Positions 8,563 to 17,358 of a stretch of DNA of 64,000 nucleotides are shown here, one piece after another; position 1 is the stretch's first letter; every line of letters starts with the position of its first letter. The DNA comes from Streptomyces sp. GESEQ-4 (lineage in GTDB: Bacteria > Actinomycetota > Actinomycetes > Streptomycetales > Streptomycetaceae): NCBI RefSeq assembly GCF_017948455.1, contig NZ_JAFFSU010000027.1:1-64000 (forward strand). Reading direction: 5' to 3'. The notes under the pieces are model-generated. The model made no database searches. It was not told the DNA's origin and was given only the letters and a program-made list of their open reading frames with translations. Made by a program: the position numbers and the translations under genes.

Positions 8563-8808
8563 ACCCGCAGTGGATCACGCCCGCTCCGCACCGGTCGACG
8601 GGATTTCGGCGGCCGCCGGCCGGCGCACCGGACGACCCGCGCCGGGCCCGCCCCGCGCTCTGGTCAGGCAGCCTGCGTTGGGGTGGAACCTGGAGCAGGT
8701 CCCACGGCGAGAGTCGTCACGCCGCCCAGCCACGCATCTGCCTGAACGAGCGACCTGGCGAAGGGCGGCCCTCAGCGTCGTTTTCCGCGCGGCCTGCCCT
8801 TGGCCCGA

Positions 8809-9549
8809 TCACGCCGCCCCTATCTCCGCGCGAGCCACCGGACAGCCCTCCGTACGCAGCACCCGTCGCTCCGCATCCACCGCGAACACCTCGCACCCCT
8901 CCCGCCCGGCCGCCCACGCGACACCCTCCGCGCCCATCGCGAACGCCGCCGTGGCCGCGGTGTCCGCCTCCGTGAGCGTGGACGCGACGACGGTGACCGC
9001 GAGAAGACCGGTCGCCGGACGCCCGGTGCGCCCGTCGATGATGTGGTCGCCGCGCTCGTAGCGCCCGGACGTCGCGACCGCGCCGTCGGTGATCTCCAGC
9101 ACCGTGCACAGCTGATCGGCGTGTTCGGGGTGCCGTATGCCCACGCGCCAGGGACCGCCGGCCGCGACGACATCGCCGCCGGCATTGAGGCAGAACCTGC
9201 GCACCCCGGCGGCGGTCAGCAGGTCCGCCGCCCGCTGCACCGACCAGCCCTTGACGACCGCGCACGGGTCGAGGCCCTCGCCGGGCCGGCGGGCGTCGAA
9301 GGCGCCGCCGGTGGCGAGGCGGTACTGCTCGCACAGGTCGAGCACCTCGGCGAGGTCGGCGCTGACCTCGCCCAGGGCGATGTCGCCGCGGTCGAGCCGG
9401 GACACCTCGCTGTCGGGCTTGAACGGGCTGAACCGTTCGTCGACCTCGCGCAGCCAGGCGAAGACCTCGTCCGTGAGCGCGGCGGGGACCTCCTCGTCGT
9501 CGATGCGCAGGGAGACGGGGAAGCCCATGACGTGCTCGACCCGGTGCAT
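8809..9549 (-). CDS. apbE: FAD:protein FMN transferase (ApbE family)
   Basis: 246 residues from ATG 9547-9549. ApbE enzymes use FAD to attach FMN covalently to a Thr/Ser of target proteins. Visible motifs: the N-terminal MGFPVSLRI in place of MGT, RFSPFKPDSEVSRL, CAVVKGWSVQRAAD, NAGGDV near residue 122, and DHIIDGRTGRPA near 165. No lipobox is visible, so this copy is probably cytoplasmic or only peripherally attached. It is shorter than the roughly 300-residue classic form but complete in motifs. It immediately follows a protein with two SGAT flavinylation motifs, its evident substrate. Confidence 0.93.
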   Translation of the reverse strand: MHRVEHVMGFPVSLRIDDEEVPAALTDEVFAWLREVDERFSPFKPDSEVSRLDRGDIALGEVSADLAEVLDLCEQYRLATGGAFDARRPGEGLDPCAVVKGWSVQRAADLLTAAGVRRFCLNAGGDVVAAGGPWRVGIRHPEHADQLCTVLEITDGAVATSGRYERGDHIIDGRTGRPATGLLAVTVVASTLTEADTAATAAFAMGAEGVAWAAGREGCEVFAVDAERRVLRTEGCPVARAEIGAA

Positions 9550-9552
9550 GTG

Positions 9553-10230
9553 TCAGGCGCCCTTCGCGTCGATGGCGGCCTGGAGGGACTCCATGTAGCC
9601 GTCGCTGGTGATCGTGGCACCGGACACCGTGTCGATGTCCGCGCTCTGCGCCTGAAGGGTCGCCGCGATCAGCTTCGGCACCGCGGCCGTGGTCTGCGGG
9701 TGGTTGGGCTGCTGGAGCATCCGCACGGACTTGATGGTGTCGCCCTCGAAGGTGACCTCGACCTGCACCGGACCCTTCTCGGTGGCGAGTGTCGAGCCCG
9801 CGACCACCTCACTGGTTGCGTTACTGGTCGCCTTACTGGTTGCGTTCTTGTCGATCGCCGCCTGGAGGGACTCCTTGTAGCCCTCGGTGGTGATCGTGGC
9901 CCCGGACACGGTGTCGACGTCCGCGCTCTGCGCCTCCAGGGTCGACGCGATCAGCTTCGGCACCGCGGCCGTCGTCTGCGGATGGTTCGGCTGCTGAAGC
10001 ATCCGCACAGCGGTGATCTTGTCGCCGTCGAAGGTGACCTCGACCTGCACCGGACCCTTCTCGGTCTGGATGGTCGAGCCCGTGACGACGGTGGAACCCG
10101 AGGAAGCCGACGGCGTGGACGCGGGCGCAGCCACTTCCGTGGACGTGCCGGTGTCGACGGACGGTTCGTAGCGCCAGACGGTGACCAGACCGGCGGCGGA
10201 CAGGACAAGGGCGGGAATGACTCGCTTCAC
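9553..10230 (-). CDS. Exported protein with two tandem FMN-binding domains
   Basis: 225 residues from GTG 10230. An N-terminal hydrophobic segment (IPALVLSAAGLVTV) anchors or exports it. A Thr/Ser/Ala linker precedes two nearly identical FMN_bind domains (about residues 52-128 and 140-222), each with TEKGPVQVEVTF, RMLQQPNHPQTTAAVPKLIA and the flavinylation motif VSGATIT, where the Thr is the expected FMN attachment site. The linker between domains is repetitive (KATSNATS). It probably shuttles electrons outside the membrane between the flavocytochrome upstream in the operon and an unknown acceptor. ApbE, three bases downstream, is the expected modifying enzyme. Confidence 0.93.
   Translation of the reverse strand: MKRVIPALVLSAAGLVTVWRYEPSVDTGTSTEVAAPASTPSASSGSTVVTGSTIQTEKGPVQVEVTFDGDKITAVRMLQQPNHPQTTAAVPKLIASTLEAQSADVDTVSGATITTEGYKESLQAAIDKNATSKATSNATSEVVAGSTLATEKGPVQVEVTFEGDTIKSVRMLQQPNHPQTTAAVPKLIAATLQAQSADIDTVSGATITSDGYMESLQAAIDAKGA
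9571..10069 (-). repeat. Internal tandem duplication of the FMN-binding module
   Basis: DNA at about 9571-9790 and 9850-10069 is highly similar, by eye in the high 80s percent, far more than expected for independently diverged domains. Differences are concentrated at third codon positions. This indicates a recent duplication or ongoing gene conversion. Confidence 0.8.
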
Positions 10231-10240
10231 GGTGTCCCTC

Positions 10241-11578
10241 TCATCCAGCCAGGCTGAAACGCTCGAAGTGGATCTGCGGCTTGGGCACGCCCAGCTCGCG
10301 CAGGGTGCCGAGCACCGCGTTCATCATGGGCGGCGGCCCGCACAGGAAGACGTCCCGGTCGGCGATGTCCGGCACGAGCCGGCCGAGTTCCGGCGCCGCG
10401 AGCCGGTCCGGGACGGGCGATCCGGTCACCAGGTGCAGCTCGGCGCCCTTCATGGCGGCGAGGTCGCGCAGCTCGTCGTAGAGGACGGCGTCCCGGTCGC
10501 TGCTCACGCGGTAGATGACGACGGCGTGACCCTCCAGCTCCTCCAGCAGGGCGCGGATCGGGGTGACCCCGACGCCGCCCGCGATGAGGAGTGACTCGGG
10601 CCGGGTGCGGTGCATCGCGGTGAACGCGCCGTAGGGGCCCTCGGCGAAGACGCGCGTGCCGACCTTCATGTGCCGCAGGGCCGCGCTGCCGTCACCGGCC
10701 GCCTTGGCGGTGAGCCTGAGGCTGCGGCCGTCGGGAGCAGCGGACAGCGAGAAGGGGTTGGCCTGCCACCAGCGGTCGCGGGTCATGAAACGCCACAGGA
10801 AGAACTGGCCGGCCCGTGCGCCCATCTGGTCCAGGTCGCGGCCGGTGATGTAGACGGAGACGACATTGTCGGACTCGGGGACGACGGCCGAGACGCGCAG
10901 CTGGTGGCGCCAGTTCCGCCACAGCGGCAGCACGGCCCGGCCCAGGACCACCGCGCCGAGCGCGAAGCCCCACAGGGTCCACCAGTAGGCGGTGGCCAGG
11001 GACGACGCGACGAACGTCGTACCGACGGCCACCTCGTGCGTGAACGCCAGCACCACGGCGGCGTAGGTGTACAGGTGGATGAAGTGCCAGGTCTCGTACG
11101 CCAGTCGGCGCCGGGCCCAGCGGGCCGAGAGGGCGCCGATGAAGATGATCAGCACCCAGGCGACGAGCGCGCGCAGCACGCCCTCGGTGGTCTCCGCGAG
11201 GTCGACCAGCTGGTTGACCGGGTCGAGGCCGGAGGACTCGCCGTAGCCGAAGGTGATGAAGACCACGTGGCCGACGAGCGTCCACAGCAGCGAGAAGCCG
11301 ATCCAGCGGTGCCAGAGGGTCATCCGGTCCATGCCGATGCGGCGGTCGAACCAGGGCAGCCGGGCGACCAGCAGCAGCTGGAACGCCATCAGGAGTCCGC
11401 CGAGCAGGCCGCACAGCCGGCCCAGCACGATCAGGGTGTTGGAGGCGAACCCGGCCTGGACGAAGAAGTAGGCCACCACGGCAACGTTCACGGCCAGCAC
11501 GGCGTACAGGCCCGTGCGGGCGGCCACCCTGGGGCGTATCGCCGTGGGGGGCGCAGGGGGCGATTGGACGGTTGTCAC
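10241..11578 (-). CDS. Ferric-reductase-like flavocytochrome (membrane heme b / FAD / NAD(P)H)
   Basis: 445 residues from GTG 11578. The N-terminal half has about six membrane helices with heme-ligand-type histidines (LWHRWIG, LVGHVVF, ETWHFIHLYTYA, FTHEVAVG), matching the ferric reductase-like transmembrane domain. The C-terminal half is a ferredoxin-reductase fold: FAD-binding NPFSLSAAPDG, then GGVGVTPIRALLEEL and VFLCGPPPMM for NAD(P)H. It should move electrons from cytoplasmic NAD(P)H across the membrane. It heads an operon with the double FMN carrier and ApbE (gap of 10 bases), so I infer the flavin carrier is the outer electron acceptor. A two-component system is divergently encoded. 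Confidence 0.92.
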   Translation of the reverse strand: MTTVQSPPAPPTAIRPRVAARTGLYAVLAVNVAVVAYFFVQAGFASNTLIVLGRLCGLLGGLLMAFQLLLVARLPWFDRRIGMDRMTLWHRWIGFSLLWTLVGHVVFITFGYGESSGLDPVNQLVDLAETTEGVLRALVAWVLIIFIGALSARWARRRLAYETWHFIHLYTYAAVVLAFTHEVAVGTTFVASSLATAYWWTLWGFALGAVVLGRAVLPLWRNWRHQLRVSAVVPESDNVVSVYITGRDLDQMGARAGQFFLWRFMTRDRWWQANPFSLSAAPDGRSLRLTAKAAGDGSAALRHMKVGTRVFAEGPYGAFTAMHRTRPESLLIAGGVGVTPIRALLEELEGHAVVIYRVSSDRDAVLYDELRDLAAMKGAELHLVTGSPVPDRLAAPELGRLVPDIADRDVFLCGPPPMMNAVLGTLRELGVPKPQIHFERFSLAG

Positions 11579-11732
11579 GGTCGGCAGCTCCTCGGTCAGG
11601 GGTCCTGGTGCACTGAGCTTCGCTGGCGGGAGCTGTCGAAGACCTGTCGTTGTTCTTTCAAGTACTTATCGATGTGGTCCAGGCCTCGACCGGGCCCATG
11701 GAGATCACGGGCGCGTGCCGCACTATGAGGGG

Positions 11733-12431
11733 GTGGAAAAAGTACGACTGCTCGTCGTGGACGACGACCCGCCGATCGCCGACCTCGTCGCGACGGTCGC
11801 GCGTTACGAAGGCTGGGACGCGGTCACGGCGAACTCCGGTGAGGAGGCGCTGCGCGCCGCCGCCGAGTTCCACCCGGACATCGTGGTGCTCGACCTGATG
11901 CTGCCGGACCTGGACGGCTTCGGCGTGCTCGACCGGCTGCGCCGCTCCGGGACGATGGTGCCGGTGGTGTTCCTCACCGCGCGGGACGCGGTCGCCGACC
12001 GGGTGGCGGGGCTAACGCGGGGCGGCGACGACTACCTGGTCAAGCCGTTCGCGGTGGAGGAGCTGATGGCCCGGCTGCGCACGGTGCTGCGGCGCAGCGC
12101 CGGGCCCGGCTTCCAGCGGTCCGTCCTCCAGGTCGCCGACCTCACGATGGACGAGGACACCCGCGAGGTGCGGCGCGGTGACCGGCTCATCACCCTCACA
12201 CCCACCGAGTACGAGGTGCTGCGCTACCTGATGCGCAAGTCGCCGACCGTGCTCACCAAGGCGCAGATCCTCGACCATGTGTGGGAGTACGGCTTCGGCG
12301 GCCGCTCGAACGTCGTCGAGCTGGTCGTCAGCCGGCTGCGCCGCAAGCTCGACGAGACCGACGACGGCACGGCCCCGCTGATCCACACCGTCCGGGGCTT
12401 CGGATATGTGATCCGGCAGGCCGCCGAGTGA
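11733..12431 (+). CDS. Response regulator, OmpR/PhoB family
   Basis: 232 residues from GTG 11733 (MEKVRLLVVDDDPP); GTG 11715 is an in-frame alternative. Receiver domain with acidic cluster D10-D12, phosphoacceptor D54 (LDLMLPD), T82 and K104. The C-terminal winged helix (about 130-225) has LTPTEYEVLRYLM and VVSRLRRKLD. It is translationally coupled to the kinase gene downstream. Position opposite the flavocytochrome operon, sharing the 11579-11732 gap, suggests it may regulate that operon; this is inference only. Confidence 0.93.
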   Translation: MEKVRLLVVDDDPPIADLVATVARYEGWDAVTANSGEEALRAAAEFHPDIVVLDLMLPDLDGFGVLDRLRRSGTMVPVVFLTARDAVADRVAGLTRGGDDYLVKPFAVEELMARLRTVLRRSAGPGFQRSVLQVADLTMDEDTREVRRGDRLITLTPTEYEVLRYLMRKSPTVLTKAQILDHVWEYGFGGRSNVVELVVSRLRRKLDETDDGTAPLIHTVRGFGYVIRQAAE

Positions 12432-13879
12432 TCCGGCGGCTCAGACACACCTACCGCAGACTGCGCCTCGGCACCCGGCTCGCGCTGGGCCTCGGCGTGC
12501 TGTCCCTCGTCGTGTTCGCGGTCGTCGGCACGGCGCTGACGACGTACATGCGGGACTACCTGTCGAAGCAGCTCGACGAACAGCTGGCGCAGGGCCAGAT
12601 CGCCCAGTCCAAGTCCATCGCGGACTACGGCACGCTCTCCGGGAAGAAGTACTACAGCTGGTACTACGCCGTGTACGACGTGCGGGACGGCACGCCCGTG
12701 CTCCGCAAGCCCGAGGACCCCGCCGACCTGCCGGAGGACGTCGACGACTTCACCGCCGTGGCGCGGGCGCAGACCACCTCGCCCACGGAAGTCCTGCGCA
12801 CCGACCACCTCAAGGGCAAGGGCGACTACCGGTTGCGCGCCTGCGAGGTCGAGTCCGGTCTGATCCTGGTCAGCGCCGCGCCGATGGCCGACATCGACGA
12901 CACCGTGGGCCAGTTGATCACGATCCAGGCCGTCACGTTCGGGCTCGCGCTGCTCGCCCTGGTGGTGGCCGGCCGGGGGATGCTGCGGCGCGGTCTGAAA
13001 CCGCTGAGCGACATGGCGCACACGGCGCGCGGCATCACCTCGCACGATCTGACCGACTCGGCGCGGCTGCCGGTACGGCACGACGGGCGCAGCGGCGGCC
13101 CCGAGGTGGAGGAGCTGCGCACCGCGTTCAACACGATGCTGGAGCACATCGACGACTCCCTCGCGGTCCGCACGGAGGCCGAGCAGCGGTTGCGCCGGTT
13201 CGTCGCGGACGCCTCGCACGAGCTGCGCACACCGCTGATGTCCGTACGCGGCTATGCCGACCTCTTCCAGTACGCCGCCGCCAACGCCCCCGAGGAACGC
13301 GACAAGCACCTGGCCCGGCTGCGCGCCGAGGCCGCCCGGATGGGCTTCCTCCTGGACGACCTGCTGCTGCTCGCCCGGCTTGACGCCGCCGAGGTCGAGG
13401 CGCCGCTGCGGGTCCAGGAGGCGGACCTGGTGGAGCTGGTCGAGAACGCCGCGGACGCCTTCCGCGCGGCCCACACGGACCACCCGCTGACGGTGGCCAC
13501 CGGCCCCTCCCGGCTGACGATGCGGCTGGATCCGCAACGCGTCCGGCAGGTCCTGGACAACCTCCTCACCAACGCGGCCGTGCACACCCCGGAGGGCACG
13601 GAGGTGTCCCTGTCGGTGTCGGTCACGGCCGGCCGGGCCGTCGTCCGGGTCGCCGACGCGGGCCCCGGCATCCCGCCCGACGACCGGAAACGGATCTTCG
13701 ACCGCTTCTACCGCGTCGACAAGGCCCGCAGCCGCGACCGCGGCGGCAGCGGACTGGGCCTCGCGGTGGCGCACTCGCTGGTGAGCGCGCACGCCGGCAC
13801 GATCGACGTCACCAGCGAACCGGGCGCCACGGTGTTCACCGTCTCACTGCCCCTCCCGAAAGGTCTTACAGACCGGTGA
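12428..13879 (+). CDS. Sensor histidine kinase
   Basis: 483 residues from GTG 12428, GTGA overlap with the regulator stop. Two membrane segments (about 18-40 and 160-182) flank a periplasmic-side loop of some 120 residues, then HAMP, HisKA (FVADASHELRTPL, His about 264) and HATPase_c (NLLTNAAVH, DAGPGIPP, GGSGLGLAVA). Partner of the response regulator upstream. The stimulus is not evident from sequence. Confidence 0.93.
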   Translation: MIRRLRHTYRRLRLGTRLALGLGVLSLVVFAVVGTALTTYMRDYLSKQLDEQLAQGQIAQSKSIADYGTLSGKKYYSWYYAVYDVRDGTPVLRKPEDPADLPEDVDDFTAVARAQTTSPTEVLRTDHLKGKGDYRLRACEVESGLILVSAAPMADIDDTVGQLITIQAVTFGLALLALVVAGRGMLRRGLKPLSDMAHTARGITSHDLTDSARLPVRHDGRSGGPEVEELRTAFNTMLEHIDDSLAVRTEAEQRLRRFVADASHELRTPLMSVRGYADLFQYAAANAPEERDKHLARLRAEAARMGFLLDDLLLLARLDAAEVEAPLRVQEADLVELVENAADAFRAAHTDHPLTVATGPSRLTMRLDPQRVRQVLDNLLTNAAVHTPEGTEVSLSVSVTAGRAVVRVADAGPGIPPDDRKRIFDRFYRVDKARSRDRGGSGLGLAVAHSLVSAHAGTIDVTSEPGATVFTVSLPLPKGLTDR

Positions 13880-13932
13880 CATGACGGGCGCGGCCCGTCC
13901 GTAAGGGCAGGTCGCAGCCCTACGTTGAGGGC

Positions 13933-14931
13933 ATGCGCGTACTGGTCACCGGCGGTGCCGGCTTCATCGGGTCCCATGTCGTCGAGTCCCTGCGGGCCCA
14001 CGGCCACGAGCCCGTCGTCTACGACATCAGCGACGCCCCGGCGTCGGACGTAAGGGACCCCGACGCCATCCGCGCCGCCCTGCCCGGCGTGGACGCGGTC
14101 TGCCACCAGGCGGCGATGGTCGGCCTGGGCGTCGACTTCTCGGACGCGGCCGATTACGTCTCCCACAACGACCTGGGGACCGCGGTGCTGCTCACCGCCA
14201 TGGCGGAGGCGGGCGTACGACGTCTGGTGCTGGCCGGGTCGATGGTGGTGTACGGCGAGGGACGGTACTCGTGCGAGTGGCACGGCGTGGTGCGACCGGG
14301 CCCCCGTTCGATCACCGACCTCGAGTCGGCCCGCTTCGAACCGCCCTGCCCCGTCTGCGGCGAGGACCTGTCCCCCGGCCTGGTCGCCGAGGACGCCCCC
14401 GTCGACCCACGCAACGTGTACGCGACGACCAAGCTCACCCAGGAGCACCTGGCGGCGGCCTGGGCACGCACGACAGGCGGCTCGGCGATCTCACTGCGCT
14501 ACCACAACGTCTACGGCCCCCACATGCCCCGCGACACCCCCTACGCCGGCGTCGCCTCCTTCTTCCGCTCCGCCCTCGCCCGCGGCGAATCCCCCCGCGT
14601 CTACGAAGACGGCCGCCAGCGCCGCGACTTCGTCCACGTACGAGACGTGGCCTCGGCCAACGTGGCAGCCCTGGAGGCGAATCCCGCACCGGGCACCCTC
14701 ACCGCGTACAACACCGGCAGCGGCGACCCCCACACGGTCGGCGAAATGGCCCGAGCACTGGCAACGGCATGCGCCGGCCCGGACCCGGTGATCACCGGCG
14801 AGTTCCGCCTGGGGGACGTCCGCCACATCACGGCCGACTCGTCGCGGCTGCGGGCGGAGCTGGGGTGGAAGGCGGAGGTGGGCTTCGAGGAGGGGATGAG
14901 GGAGTTCGCGCAGGCGGAGATGCGGTCCTGA
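13933..14931 (+). CDS. NAD-dependent sugar epimerase/dehydratase family protein
   Basis: 332 residues, extended short-chain dehydrogenase. Rossmann motif TGGAGFIGSH at 6-15, SMVVYGEG, and catalytic YATTK. A roughly 40-residue insert between these carries YSCEWHG and CPVCGEDL, whose cysteines could bind a metal, unusual for simple GalE-type enzymes. The substrate is unknown; a nucleotide-sugar is likely. TACGTT sits six bases before the ATG, suggesting a leaderless message. The 3' end overlaps remnants of a DinB gene. Confidence 0.9.
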   Translation: MRVLVTGGAGFIGSHVVESLRAHGHEPVVYDISDAPASDVRDPDAIRAALPGVDAVCHQAAMVGLGVDFSDAADYVSHNDLGTAVLLTAMAEAGVRRLVLAGSMVVYGEGRYSCEWHGVVRPGPRSITDLESARFEPPCPVCGEDLSPGLVAEDAPVDPRNVYATTKLTQEHLAAAWARTTGGSAISLRYHNVYGPHMPRDTPYAGVASFFRSALARGESPRVYEDGRQRRDFVHVRDVASANVAALEANPAPGTLTAYNTGSGDPHTVGEMARALATACAGPDPVITGEFRLGDVRHITADSSRLRAELGWKAEVGFEEGMREFAQAEMRS

Positions 14932-15251
14932 ACAGCAAGCGCAGGCACGTCCTGGACATCCTGGAGGGACTGGACGAGGAGGCGCTGCGGCGCCCGGTTC
15001 TACCGTCTGGCTGGACATGCCTTGGGCTGGTGCACCATCTCGCCCTGGACGACGAGAAGTTCTGGTTCCGCGCGGTCGCCGCGGGGGAGCAAGCGGCGAT
15101 CGAAGAGATCCTCGGCGCCGGGGCGAACGCGTGGCAGCCCGCCCCGGAGAAAACAGCCGAGGAGATCTTCGCTCTCTACCGGAAGGAAGGGGAGCTCGCC
15201 GACACCTTCCACTGGCACCTGGACGTCGTGCGCGAACTCATCGAGGCAACA
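14928..15251 (+). pseudogene. DinB-family protein remnant
   Basis: The frame reads NSKRRHVLDILEGL, ALRRPVLPSGWTCLGLV and HHLALDDEKFWFRAV, the recognisable first half of actinobacterial DinB/maleylpyruvate-isomerase-like proteins (helical metal-binding bundle). Three defects are visible. There is no ATG, GTG or TTG at the expected start (CTG instead). About 50 residues between GELADTF and HWHLDVVRELIE are missing. The frame has no stop of its own and runs into a dispersed repeat at 15253 and then antisense to a kinase gene. I judge it decayed, though a CTG start cannot be excluded. Confidence 0.7.
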
Positions 15252-15252
15252 T

Positions 15253-15302
15253 CAGCCCCTCCGGCGTTTGAGGAGCGGGGTCTGGGGCCGGAGCCCCAGG
15301 GT
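15253..15302 (+). repeat. Dispersed Streptomyces-type repeat (R3), single copy
   Basis: Contains CCTCCGGCGTTTGAGGAG followed by GGGGTCTGGGGCCGGAGC, a sequence pattern I recall as very frequent between Streptomyces genes. It abuts the truncated end of the DinB remnant and lies between convergent genes, where the GGGGCCGGAGCCCC hairpin could help termination. Confidence 0.6.
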
Positions 15303-15339
15303 GGGACGGGTAGGGGCGGCGGGGGCGAAAGACCGCCCG

Positions 15340-16458
15340 TCACACCCCAGCCATCGGCAACGTCACCTCGAACCGACAGCCGCCCGGCACATTGTGGACC
15401 GCCGCCCGCCCCTGATGCGCCTCCACGATCCCCCGCACAATCGCCAGCCCCAGCCCCGCCCCCGCCGGAGGCGTCCGCGCGTCGTTCCCCCGCCACCCGG
15501 TGTCGAACACCCGCGGCAGATCCTCGTCAGGAATCCCCCCACAACCGTCCGTCACGGACAACACCACACCATCGGCCGACCGTTCGGCGGCCACAGCGAC
15601 CGTCCCGTCCGTCGGCGTACGCCGAATCGCGTTGACGAGCAGATTGCCGAGAACCCGGCTCATCTCCTTCCCGTCCACCTCCACCGGCACCGGCTCCACC
15701 CGATCCCCGACCAGCCGCACACCGTGCTCACGCGCCAGCGGATCCGCCCCCGCGAGGGCGTCCCCGACAAGGTCGTACAGCGAGATCCGGCTGGGGCTCA
15801 GCGCCAGCGTTCCCGCATGGATGCGGGAGAGTTCGAAGAGGTCACCCACCATGTCGTTGAGGTGTTCCACCTCGGTGCGGATCTGACGCAGATAGCGGTC
15901 GGGATCGGCGGCGACACCGTCCTCCAGCGCCTCGGCCATCGCACGCAGCCCGGCGAGTGGGGTACGCAGGTCGTGCGAGATCCAGGCGACGAGTTCGCGC
16001 CGCGAGGATTCCAGGGCCCGCTCGCGGGTCCGGGACTCGGCGAGTCTGACGCTGGTCGCCTCCAACTCCCGGCTCAGCGCGGCGAGTTCGGCGGTGGCGG
16101 GTCCGTCGGGTGAGGTGAAGTTCCCGCCGTCGCCGAAGGAGCGCGCGGCGAGCGCGAGGGCGCGGCTGCGGGCGACGACCCAGCGGCCGAGCAGCGTCGC
16201 GGTGACGAGAGAGACCACGGCGGCCATGGCGACGACCAGCGTGACGACCTTCAGATCGTGCTCGGACAGGAACATCGCCCGCGCGACCGCGAGGGTGCCC
16301 GCGAGCATCGCGGTGACGCCGACGGCGGCGACCACCGCGAGGTGCACGGCGAGCGAGCGGCGCCGGATGAGCCGCAGGACACCCGCGCCGAGCACGCCGG
16401 CCGCGGCGGCGCCGAGGAAGGCGAAGAGGGCGATGAGAAGCATGTCGCGCATGATCAC
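15340..16458 (-). CDS. Sensor histidine kinase
   Basis: 372 residues from GTG 16458 (GTGA overlap with the regulator stop; ATG 16452 is equally possible). Three to four hydrophobic segments in the first 120 residues with little extracytoplasmic sequence, then HAMP-like linker, HisKA (LVAWISHDLRTPL, His about 162) and HATPase_c (NLLVNAIRR, DGCGGIPDED, AGLGLAIVRG). It pairs with the response regulator encoded immediately upstream. Confidence 0.93.
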   Translation of the reverse strand: MIMRDMLLIALFAFLGAAAAGVLGAGVLRLIRRRSLAVHLAVVAAVGVTAMLAGTLAVARAMFLSEHDLKVVTLVVAMAAVVSLVTATLLGRWVVARSRALALAARSFGDGGNFTSPDGPATAELAALSRELEATSVRLAESRTRERALESSRRELVAWISHDLRTPLAGLRAMAEALEDGVAADPDRYLRQIRTEVEHLNDMVGDLFELSRIHAGTLALSPSRISLYDLVGDALAGADPLAREHGVRLVGDRVEPVPVEVDGKEMSRVLGNLLVNAIRRTPTDGTVAVAAERSADGVVLSVTDGCGGIPDEDLPRVFDTGWRGNDARTPPAGAGLGLAIVRGIVEAHQGRAAVHNVPGGCRFEVTLPMAGV

Positions 16459-17246
16459 GCCTCCCCGTTGCCGAAACCGCTGCCGGAATCGGCGTCGAAC
16501 CCGGAGCCGGTGCCGGAGCCGGTGTCGAAACCGCTGCCGGCGCCAGAGCCGGTGTCGAAGCGATAGCCGACCCCCCACACCGTCTGAATCAGCCCCGGCC
16601 GCGCCGGATCGTCCTCGACCTTGCCGCGCAGTCTGCGGACATGGACGGTGACGGTCGACAGGTCGCCGAAGTCCCAGCCCCACACCTCACGCATCAGGTC
16701 CTCCCGGCTGAACACCCGGCCGGGGTGCCGGAGGAAGAACGCGAGGAGGTCGAACTCGCGGACGGTGAGGGCGAGTTCGGTGCCGTTCTTGGCGGCGCGG
16801 CGGGCCGCCGGGTCGACGGTGAGCCCGGCCGCGTGGAGGCTGGCGGACGGCTGGGCGGGGCGGGCGCGGCGCAGCACGGACTCGACGCGCAGGACGAGTT
16901 CGCGGGGGCTGAAGGGTTTGGTGACGTAGTCGTCGGCGCCGACCTCAAGGCCCAGGATCCGGTCGTCCTCGTCGCCGCGCGCGGTGAGCATGATGACCGG
17001 CACGGGCCCGCGCACCCGCATCTGCCGGCACACTTCCAGGCCGTCCATGCCGGGCAGCATCAGGTCCAGCACGACGAGGTCGGGCCAGTGCGCGGCGGCC
17101 CGCTCCAGCGCGTCGGGTCCGTCCCCGGCGCGGTCGACGACGTATCCGGCCCGGTCGAGGTATCCGGACACCACTTCGGCGACGGTCGGATCGTCGTCGA
17201 CGACGAGGACCCGGGCCCCGGGCCCCGCGTGCTGCTGCTGTTCCAT
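16455..17246 (-). CDS. Response regulator, OmpR/PhoB family, with Gly/Ser/Asp repeat tail
   Basis: 263 residues from ATG 17246. Receiver domain: D17-D18, phosphoacceptor D61 (LDLMLPG), T88, K110. Winged helix ends around GVGYRFDT. About 35 residues of FDTGSGAGS-like repeats then precede the stop, which normal family members lack. The tail DNA (16467-16560) is itself a degenerate tandem repeat, so it probably arose by slippage. Coupled to the kinase downstream. Confidence 0.93.
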   Translation of the reverse strand: MEQQQHAGPGARVLVVDDDPTVAEVVSGYLDRAGYVVDRAGDGPDALERAAAHWPDLVVLDLMLPGMDGLEVCRQMRVRGPVPVIMLTARGDEDDRILGLEVGADDYVTKPFSPRELVLRVESVLRRARPAQPSASLHAAGLTVDPAARRAAKNGTELALTVREFDLLAFFLRHPGRVFSREDLMREVWGWDFGDLSTVTVHVRRLRGKVEDDPARPGLIQTVWGVGYRFDTGSGAGSGFDTGSGTGSGFDADSGSGFGNGEA

Positions 17247-17345
17247 GCCGCCAGCGTCGCACCACCCGCCCACGGATGGCGCCCACCCCCGCTGACGTCC
17301 TTGTTTCGTAAGGAGCCGCAGTCCGGTATGCCCGTTTCGCGCTCG

Positions 17346-17351
17346 TAGGGT
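17346..17351 (+). promoter_or_regulatory. Candidate -10 (TAGGGT) for a leaderless transcript
   Basis: TAGGGT lies seven bases before GTG 17359 of the glycosyltransferase gene, the usual distance from a -10 to the transcription start, so transcription would begin at the start codon. No clear -35 is visible. Confidence 0.45.
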
Positions 17352-17358
17352 GAAAGCC

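Noticed and set aside
8563..8808. Possible gene between the hypothetical protein and apbE
   Set aside because: No frame with a plausible start and normal codon bias; 246 bases treated as intergenic.
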